Shown one piece after another: positions 56,760-64,000 of a stretch of DNA of 64,000 bases. The notes beneath the pieces are model-generated. The model was not told the DNA's origin and made no database searches. It worked only from the letters and a program-made list of their open reading frames with translations. Positions within the stretch are counted from its first letter, which is position 1. The number at the start of each line of letters is the position of its first letter. Both the position numbers and the translations under genes were made by a program. Source of the stretch: Opisthorchis felineus (taxonomy: Eukaryota > Platyhelminthes > Trematoda > Opisthorchiida > Opisthorchiidae); contig SJOL01005655.1 in NCBI GenBank assembly GCA_004794785.1, positions 26,426-90,425 on the forward strand, read 5' to 3'.

Positions 56760-59264
56760 GCTTACCCTTAGACAAGTAAAGCACTACTCGTTCAACCCTA
56801 TTTCGTCTTGCTCTTGCGCTCAATAAGGATCCATACTCCATCCGTAACAATTTACTTGTCCAAGAATACAAGTGTTTCGACACAGACCCAAATTCACCAG
56901 ACGCCATTTTATGTCAGAATCATTGGTTCTGAACCTTCTAAGCGTTTCTGGACACTGGCAACTCGCCTAGTCTAAAAAAACTCGAGACCTTGATTCATTT
57001 TGTGGATGCACCTGTACACGTTTACATCGCTGACTGTCCCGATTACGAATCCGCTATCAGTAAACTTGAAAAGTTGTATTTCGTCCACAGACTATAATTT
57101 ATCATCATGCAAACAAGACGGCATCCAATGTGTTGATCAATTTGTTCAAAGGCTCAGGTCCACGGCCAGAAATTACAATTTCAAGGCGGTATCCGCCATC
57201 GACCACCAAAAAAGAAAGTGCACGCGATGCTCTGATCAACGGGTTTAAGCTTGCTACAATAAAAGAAAGACTTCTGGCTCACTCTACATAAAGCACGAAT
57301 TGGCCCACGGACAAGCTTGGTCATACTCGCATAACCAACCGATACCATTATCTGCGGCTGCAGCACCTTCACAAACATCTACAGTTACCCCTACACACTC
57401 AGTCTTCCTTGAATCCACACCTTATCTCTCGTCAATCGATTCTCAGGTGTTATTTTTGCGGCCATTTGAGGCATCGACGATCCAAGTGCCAAAGGAGGCG
57501 GTTTGTAAATCATGTGGCAAAACACGCCACTTTCAGCGTTTGTCGATTCAAACCTATCAAAAGTTACTCAAATTGTACGAGGGATTCAGCCTTATATACT
57601 CTGTTGACTGCTGCAGCCCCAAACTATTTGTCCCACACGGTGACCAGCATAAAAGTAAACGGAATATCGCTTCAGACCCTCATAAACAGGAAGTTCGGGC
57701 AGTTATATATCTTGGTAGTTCGTACGTATGGCTGGAAGATACACGCTGATAATTCTGTGACTATCGTGGCATCTACGTCTCTGTCGTGTTCAACTAGCGG
57801 CTACTGCTACGGGGTGCTGGTTCCAAGAAAATCAAACTATTGGTGTTGCCAAATCTATGTGCTGGCGTGCTGCTAGGACGGGATTTCCTTGGTCTACCTA
57901 ACAAAGTCGTGATCACCTTCGGTGGGAACCGAAGTCGATTCACCCTCTGCCGTCCAACTCCCGCTATGGTTGATCACCTCGTCTTTTCGCTAACCTCTCA
58001 GCTGATTACAAGTCTATCGCCACGAAGTCACAGCGTTATAATCCTGACGATGAACAGTTCATTCGCTCCGAAGTTGGCAGACTATTGGACGAAGGTATAA
58101 TCGAATCTCCGAGGTCTCCCTGGAGGGCTCAAATACCAGTCACGAAAAACTCAAACCACAAAAGACACATGGTAGTGGACTACAGTCAAACCATTAATCG
58201 GTTCACATACCTAGACGCTTATCCGTTATCGTGACTGGATAAAATGATTGAAGAAATTGCCCGCTATGCTGCGTTTAGCACCTTATACCTATTGAGTGCT
58301 TACCACCAAGTTGCAATCAGTGCGAAAGACAAACCGTAGACGACTTTTGAACCATGTGGCGAACTGTTTCAGTTCCGTCGCATCCCTTTCGGTGTAACCA
58401 ACGGAGTAGCATGCTTCCAACGTACTACTGACCACTACTGCCACATAAGTGGCACTTACGCTTACAATGAGGTCACTATTTGTGGGACTACCCAAAGCGA
58501 GCATGACCGGAACCTTAAATCCTTCTATGTAATAAAAAAATGCAACTACCCTTAACTGCAAGAAAAGCACCATAGCAGCTAAACAAATACGCCTTTTCAG
58601 CTATGAAGTCTCTGAAGGAGTCATCAAACCAGATCCTGAACGAATGCGCCCTATTCGTCAACTCCCTCATCCACATGACGATAAATCCCAACGAGTTGTT
58701 GCTTATTATTCGCAATGGATATCATGCTTCTCTGACAAAATTAGTGCTTGTCGAAAATGAAACTTTTCCCCTACCGGAGCGTGTACAACAGTCCTTCGGA
58801 AATTTAAAGGAGTCAGAGAAAGCTACGGTCGTGACAGTCGACTAGAGTGCACCCCTGGTTGTCGAGAAGGACGCCTCAGACATAGCCATTACTGCATTTC
58901 TGACTCTGAACGGGTGACCTTCCTTTTTAGAACACATTGACATCGAGCGAAAGGAATCACCCTGCAATTGACAAACGCCTAAGCGTTCGTTGAGTCTATC
59001 CGTAGGTGGAAACATTATATCTTCGTGAAACACTTCCAGCTTATCACTGACCAACGGTCGGTTTACTTTATGTACGGTGTTTCACGGAAGTGATAAAAAA
59101 CGATAAAATACAGCGATGAAAAATAGAACCCTCCGCTTTTAGAAACGATGTCAGCTAAAGACCTGGAGAAGATAATCTGGTGGTTGACGGCTAATCCCGT
59201 AACATTTATGCGTCAACGTGATCGCCAAAGTAAAGGAAAATCACGATTTTTTGTGCCATCCCAC
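56760..59264 (+). mobile_element. Decayed Ty3/Gypsy retrotransposon, gag to RNase H
   Basis: Plus-strand order: Gag (about 57000-57420, with NPLSVNLKS and QCVDQFVQRLRSTARNYNF), then a CCHC zinc knuckle CYFCGHLRHRRSKC (about 57449-57490). A protease-like part follows (INGISLQTLINRKFG near 57650, NLCAGVLLGRDFLGLP at 57840-57900). The RT at about 58070-58480 has SPWRAQIPVTKN, MVVDYSQTINRFTYLDAYPL, TLYLLSAYHQVAISAKD, FRRIPFGVTNGVACFQRT and EVTICGTTQSEHDRNL. The RNase H is at about 58840-59220 (VVEKDASDIAITAFL, LITDQRSVYFMYG). The protease DTG is replaced, the RT has stops and the catalytic YxDN is damaged (YAYNE). It is cut at 59264 by an RTE 3' end. Confidence 0.9.
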
Positions 59265-60214
59265 CATCATCATCGACAGCATGATATTAGTGTTCAACAC
59301 CGATGCGCCGCTGCCGTACAACCATGATTAATTTGAAAGCCTTATTGTGAAGAAAAGAATAAAGGTGGACAGGGGAGGGACTCAGTGCTACCTTACTACA
59401 ATCATTCCGAGGTGCCTAATCCTCTAGACACTCATTCAGGCAATCTGGATAGAAACTGACAACAAGATCGCCACTGACATCGGTTGGCAGCCATATCTTG
59501 CAGCGTCTCCAACCAGGCGCAGTGAGGATCACGCGGTCCCCATCCTGGAGGGCGAGCAGCACCGACAGCACCCAAGCGTTTCGTAGTCTCCTTCATACCC
59601 CTCTGCCAGGTTAAGGGTTGGCCACCTCTCTGCTTCCGCCACTCTGAATTGGGCATGGAAAACAGCACTCTCTTCGGCAAACGATGGTTAGGCATACACA
59701 GCACGTGTCCCAACCAACGCAGCTTCTGGTGCTGGACACATTCTTCAATGGAAATACCCGTTGCACAACCGAAAACTCGCTTTCTAATTTCCTCGTTACG
59801 GATTCGCCGACACAAACCTGCACGAGCTATGGCCCTGAGACAACGATTATCGAACAACTGGAGACGTCTCAGTTCCGCTGCCCGAACAGGCCAGGTCTCT
59901 CAGCCATACAACAAAACAGCCCGCACTGTAGCTTGATACACACGTCTCTTCAGGTTTAGGGATACACCACTTTGACGCCATAGGTGCCTCAAATTAGCAA
60001 ACGCGACCCGAGCCTTGCAGATTCGTGCATTGACCTCGTCTGTCACACTACAGTCAGAACTAATACAACTTCCCAGGTACGTAAAACGCTCCACAATTTC
60101 CAGTGCCTCTCCCTGGATTGTGAGTGGCATTTCGGTAGACCCAACAGGAGTAAATCGAAGCTGACTTCCATCTCGTGGGTGCACGACCACGACAAAACCT
60201 GATGACATTCTCAA
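59265..60214 (-). mobile_element. 5'-truncated RTE LINE, C-terminal third
   Basis: The 3' end is an ATGATGATGG microsatellite (plus 59265-59275). Minus frames: 59432-59857 reads [50 protein letters not shown] and [18 protein letters not shown] (stop). 59900-60214 reads [39 protein letters not shown] and VRAVLLYG. It is the best-preserved RTE C-terminus in the window and closely resembles 22573-23340. It interrupts the Gypsy element. Confidence 0.9.
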
Positions 60215-60539
60215 AGGCTCGGTGTGTTACGTGGATCGGGCTTCAACAGTCACGTCATACTGATTCGTCTCCTGATGCCGGTGATTCTCCGGAAGAGCAT
60301 TAGGTATAGAACAGATAACTACTGCTCATGAGGATTACCGCTGAAGTGGTTTATTCGGAAGATAACAGATTTCAGCGGGAGCAGCTACTAAGGGAAGAAA
60401 GAACGTTCATTACTGTTAGCAGTATCGCGTTCAGAGAGGTTAGCAGCCTGCCTCAACAAACGGCGCTTACACCGAGCACTGCAACAGACGTTCCCGGTGG
60501 CAAAACTCATGCCATTGTTCACAACTGCACCAATAATGA

Positions 60540-60857
60540 AAATAATAAGCGTTCAGCTGTAACACCACTGCGGTGCCTCATCATCATCATCGACAGCATG
60601 ATATCAGTGTTCAACACAGATGCTTCGCTGCCGTACGTAGGTATCATGGTTGTACGTGGGCTGGGATACTGTCAGGGAGCCCACACCTAGACACTGTGGT
60701 GCCTAGCTGTTATGCTACCCAAGGAAAGCACGAGGGCTGAGAAACCGCCAGGTTGCCGAAGCATGGATAAGGGCAGTCAAGATACTGGAGATGGGTTCGA
60801 ACTATGGAACTTCCGGTCAGTAAGTTCCCGCCTCAACAGCCGAGCTACCTCAATTTC
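60540..60857 (-). repeat. tRNA-derived SINE split by an RTE 3' end
   Basis: The tail side (AATAATAAGCGTTCAGCTGT, about 60540-60578) and the body/head side (GGTGCCTAGCTGTTATG to GGTTCGAACTATGG and GCCGAGCTACCTC, 60698-60857) are parts of one antisense SINE. 119 bp of foreign sequence separate them. Confidence 0.9.
60579..60697 (-). mobile_element. Severely 5'-truncated RTE insertion inside a SINE
   Basis: Only the last roughly 120 nt of an RTE element. It has CATCATCATCATCGACAGC at its 3' tail, then wording (GTGTTCAACACAGATG, CTGCCGTAC) nearly identical to 59280-59320. CACTGCGGTGCCT (60566-60578) and CACTGTGGTGCCT (60692-60704) flank it as a 13-bp target-site duplication with one mismatch. 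Confidence 0.85.
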
Positions 60858-61269
60858 ACTAATGCAAGGAACAACCGCCGGTCCATGCATGAAAAGTGGT
60901 GGATTATTCATTTCTCTACTGCTATGCAGCAAAACATACCGGGCAACTCTGCAGACCCACGTGTGAGCCCGGGCTTTTCAGACTAAGAAGCTGGGCTCAC
61001 ATGAGTTACATACTCTGTAGCGGCGAAACTAATTAATACAAGCTATGTGTTTAGCCCCAAGGCTGCATCTCGGGTTTCCCGAAGCACCCACTAACCCACC
61101 GAACGTGTTTCCCTTCATCATATATGCATGGCTGAGACAGCACCGATCAGCTGAGGACTCGGATCCGCCTCAACCGAGCTCTGAAGTTGTCAGTCCTCGC
61201 CCCCTTTTAACTACGGCGAGAAACAGTCAGTAGGGTCCTAGTGTTTTGGAAATAATCTAGGTATGTTCA

Positions 61270-61440
61270 GTCATTCAGCTGCAACACACTTTAGGGGCCA
61301 AGTTGCCATGCCACCCGAAGGAAGCTGGGCTGAGATGCTGTCAAGTTGCCCAAGCCTGGACAGGATGCAGAAGTTGGGTTTGCAACACGGACATCGGGTC
61401 AGTAAGTGCGCGCCTTAACCACTGAGGCATCTCGATCTCA
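61270..61440 (-). repeat. tRNA-derived SINE, diverged
   Basis: Antisense copy: ATTCAGCTGCAACACACTTT, TGCCATGCCACCCGAAGGAA, AAGTTGCCCAAGCCTGGACA, a damaged B box (GGGTTTGCAACACGG) and ACCACTGAGGCATCTCGA. Confidence 0.88.
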
Positions 61441-61856
61441 ACAAGTCGCCATCTGATGAGGGGAACTCGGGGACATTATTCATCGGACAATAACTTTTCC
61501 ACGGTTGTGTGGGCTACGATACAACGAAGGCACATAAACCGACGGTCTTCACCCAAAGTCTGGCGCAAAAAGCTGACCGCAGTTTGCCGACCACACGATA
61601 TCTTACCTGGGGCAAAATACTTTTAGCAGTCGGACCTCTTCCGCTGGAGTAAGTGAATAGTTCTGGTTTGAAATTTGCATTTGTTCATTAAAGGCATCAA
61701 AGGCAGATACAGGGATTTTCGTTTTCCGTTCATTTTGCTAGGATGGAGTATCGCCATTTGCGGTAGGACAGGGTTCACTTGCGTTATTCTCATCTGTGGG
61801 ACAAGTCTGATCAGCCGGGGGATGTGGGAGCTGCAACTAACGGAGAAACAAACCGC
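61441..61856. other. 3' flank of the PUR gene, unassigned
   Basis: It probably includes the 3' untranslated region of the minus-strand PUR gene. No convincing polyadenylation signal could be placed. Confidence 0.4.
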
Positions 61857-62501
61857 TCATACCTTTACGTTCTCCAAATCAGCAGCTAAGCCATTTATGA
61901 TGTCACGAAAGCGGGAAAGCGCCCTGCTCGGAATTGTGATTGCGGTTCTCGAGGCAGTCCGTACTTCAGATATACGAAGATACGTCCCATAACGATTACA
62001 GGATGAATCGAAATACAGTGTCCTGTTGTCGACACGCAATGATTTCGATTCTGGCAAATTAAGCGCTAACAACTCGTACAGTAAAAAAAACAGGATACCT
62101 TTCTGTGTTTCGGCTTCGGAACCATCCCACCACTTATCAAGCAAATCATTGATCGCGTTGTAAAGGTCAAGCATGCCCTGCGATGGAACAGCCAACTGAA
62201 CACGATTGAGGGTTGATAGCATTGTTAGGCGAAGGAAATGTCCACGCTTATTTCTCTTTAGGTCAAGGAAGTACCTGCGGTACGGATAATTCACAATATG
62301 CGACTTAATAAGTCCATCGCTGTTTGCAGTCTCGGAGAACTTGGATTCTTCTTCCGGCTTATCCTCGGACCCCCCCGTGGATGCTTCTTCCTTTTTAAGC
62401 ACTCCATCTAACACATCTATGAGATCCTTCAACTTATCCTTAATTTCAAGGGCAGCGTTTAATGTCAGTAAAATTCGCGCTTTTCGGCCATCCGCGCCAA
62501 C
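61857..62501 (-). CDS. PURA: PUR gene last exon
   Basis: 645 nt including the stop codon. It starts after TTGACAG in phase 0 and carries the rest of repeat I plus repeats II and III without interruption. Confidence 0.93.
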   Translation of the reverse strand, partial: VGADGRKARILLTLNAALEIKDKLKDLIDVLDGVLKKEEASTGGSEDKPEEESKFSETANSDGLIKSHIVNYPYRRYFLDLKRNKRGHFLRLTMLSTLNRVQLAVPSQGMLDLYNAINDLLDKWWDGSEAETQKGILFFLLYELLALNLPESKSLRVDNRTLYFDSSCNRYGTYLRISEVRTASRTAITIPSRALSRFRDIINGLAADLENVKV

Positions 62502-62665
62502 CTGTCAATCAGTGAATTTTCAGAAAATCTACGAAATGGTAACCTCCGCTATTTTCATGAAGATGCCCCTCCTATTCTTCTTTACGTCAACGTAGAATCT
62601 TTTGCGCTGCACTTGCAAGGCAACACTGGCCAGATCTTCTTCGTCGTGTACAGCTCCTGAAGGTA
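61857..62665 (-). CDS. PURA: PUR-alpha/beta-family nucleic-acid-binding protein (first exon uncertain)
   Basis: PUR proteins bind purine-rich single-stranded DNA and RNA in nucleus and cytoplasm through three PUR repeats. Coding exons are complement 62544-62665 and 61857-62501, separated by a 42-nt GT-AG intron (62502-62543). Repeat [19 protein letters not shown] then IFMKIAE, split by the intron and resumed as [19 protein letters not shown]. Repeat [21 protein letters not shown]. Repeat [40 protein letters not shown] and [17 protein letters not shown]. Between repeats I and II is an acidic, serine-rich stretch ([20 protein letters not shown]). The stop codon follows NVKV. The frame upstream of 62665 hits a stop within five codons and a TTTTAG acceptor abuts 62665, so an earlier exon must supply the start. 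The open frame, conserved repeats and canonical intron indicate a functional gene. Confidence 0.92.
62544..62665 (-). CDS. PURA: PUR gene exon with repeat I (5' half)
   Basis: Encodes [20 protein letters not shown] onward to KIAE. The acceptor TTTTAG precedes it and a GTTACC donor follows. The first base pair completes a codon begun in an upstream exon. Confidence 0.85.
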
Positions 62666-62692
62666 CTAAAATTTACTGTTCACTAAACCCAC

Positions 62693-62771
62693 TTCGCTGG
62701 TGAGGTGCTCCAGGAAGATAATGCACCACAGGAAAATGAGGATTCGTCTGCGGATATATTAGAGGATTCAT
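62693..62771 (-). CDS. Candidate first exon of the PUR gene
   Basis: ATG at 62771-62769 opens a frame MNPLIYPQTNPHFPVVHY that reaches a GTGGGT site at 62692 with one base left over, the phase the next exon needs. The implied intron (62666-62692) would be only 27 nt, below what most spliceosomes accept. A more distant first exon is therefore at least as likely. Confidence 0.3.
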
Positions 62772-64000
62772 GATAACAAAGCTAGACAGCAATCTAATTC
62801 GAAACACGGTAAGAATTGGCGCTTGTGTCGAATACGCCTCTCAACGTCCACACGCTGAAGTCAACGCCTGAATTCGTATACTCCGCGCACCGAGATACAT
62901 GTGGACGCGCTTAAACATTCATATTTAGTTCCATTTTTATGTCGGATTGCCAGGTACTGAGGATCACGTGCGCTGAGTGCGTAAGGGTTTCAGGAGACTT
63001 CCGTTGGCCCTGAAAAGTTATATAACATGGATTTGGCGGCAGAACTACCTTGCTGCGCGAAGTTTCATTTGCTGGTGAAGTAGCGTCAACAAAATGCCGC
63101 AAGTATCACAGGCCCCTCAGGGAATTGACAACACTGAGGCTTCTTGAAAACCCAAATCTAAATTATCTAGAGGTTTCATTGGTCTCATCGGCCTCAGCGT
63201 TTCGGAGCAGGATAATAAGCCCGTGCCTGTGACATTCTGCAGATGGGATTTCATACGCGTTTGTGGTACCCATCATTTTGTGCGTCCTATGGGTTTCTTG
63301 CGTTTCCTCTGAAATGGTTGCCTTTTCGTGAACGGTGTCGAGGCTTTGAATGGGCACGAGCCAGCAAACGGGAATGTTCAGCTTAAGACCCGATCTTCGG
63401 GAGGTTGATGGGATGTTAGACGCCCTTCATACGCCCCTTTTGCTTGCTGCTGTTTTTCTTCCCTTTTCTACCTTTTTGTTCCCCGTTGGAGTATCTTATA
63501 CGACTGTATAGTGTAATTCGTGCAAGAAAAGCTGCAAATTTTTTCCGGACATGGGCAGTGACGGCGCCTGGTTGAGGACGGAATTCAACGGGGTCTGTTT
63601 TCAAGAGAGTGACTCCCGGAATCATCCAACCCCCTTCAATGCCTATTTACTGGAGAGCGCGTGACTTAGATGAAAAAGTGGCCATCTGAGAACATATCGA
63701 GTCCCACATATATGGCTCTGTAATCGCTAAGAGGGCAAACCATTTCTCATGCCACAATTTCATCGGGTATAATTTAACGTAGAGCTAGATGAACGAACGG
63801 AACGCCGTTGAAGAAGTGCGAAAAGGCAATAGCTTTGGTGCCGAACGAAGGAGAACCACGCATATAGATGGCAAAGGGTCGAAAAATGTGCCACCAGACA
63901 TATAAAGTTCGGCCTAGAGGCAGGTAATTCAACCGCTGTAGGCGGGTCTCCTAGACGCGGTAAGTTTCTAGTCTCCTGAGGAGTTCACTACGATGCACTC
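62772..64000. other. Upstream of the PUR gene, unassigned
   Basis: It should contain the promoter and perhaps the true first exon of the minus-strand PUR gene. Minus frames 63163-63357 and 63416-63625 (the latter with a basic tail rich in Lys and Gly) are open but unrecognised. No repeat was noticed. Confidence 0.3.

Noticed and set aside
1..64000. CRISPR arrays, operons, prophage, toxin-antitoxin or other prokaryotic systems
   Set aside because: No direct-repeat/spacer pattern or tightly packed co-directional genes. Spliced animal genes and eukaryotic retroelements account for everything recognised.

Overview
This is a eukaryotic nuclear window, most likely from a trematode flatworm. The evidence is GT-AG spliced metazoan genes with several introns of only 38-51 nt, a G-protein beta-5 gene and a PUR-alpha-type gene. 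The rest is a dense litter of RTE-type LINEs, Ty3/Gypsy LTR elements, Penelope-like elements with GIY-YIG endonucleases and tRNA-derived SINEs. The genus is not determinable from the sequence alone. Nothing bacterial, phage-like or CRISPR-like was seen.

Layout. 1-6.6 kb: mostly unassigned, with a decayed antisense Gypsy gag (3103-3594) and an LTR-like block beside it. 6.6-13 kb: a decayed plus-strand Ty3/Gypsy element (reverse transcriptase and RNase H near 8.2-9.25 kb, integrase near 11.94-13.0 kb). Its pol region is split by an intron-free, frameshifted copy of the second-largest RNA polymerase III subunit (about 9.4-11.87 kb). 13-21 kb: fragments of RTE LINEs and a degenerate tandem repeat of about 130 bp (16.6-17.15 kb).

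21.1-37.5 kb: the one large gene, a GNB5 orthologue on the plus strand. It has seven coding exons: five packed into 800 bp with tiny introns, then two introns of 7,357 and 7,814 nt stuffed with RTE and SINE insertions. All recognisable RTE insertions in these introns are antisense to the gene. A very short terminal exon encoding the end of the last beta-propeller blade was not found.

37.5-61.5 kb: a transposon graveyard. It contains a near-identical second copy (38660-40614) of a 1.95-kb RTE+SINE segment from GNB5 intron 6 (30792-32746), two Gypsy pol remnants (40.6-42.7 kb minus, 56.8-59.25 kb plus), two Penelope-like elements (46.1-47.56 kb plus, 52.6-53.3 kb minus), further RTE pieces and SINEs. 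61.86-62.67 kb: a PUR-alpha/beta-type single-stranded nucleic-acid-binding protein gene on the minus strand with a 42-nt intron.

Only GNB5 (signalling) and the PUR gene (nucleic-acid binding) look like host genes under constraint; they are not functionally linked. The most instructive content is the insertion history: SINEs with clean target-site duplications, LINE in SINE, SINE in LINE, a gene retrocopy in a Gypsy element, and a duplicated LINE-SINE composite. All homology calls are by eye; no database search was run.
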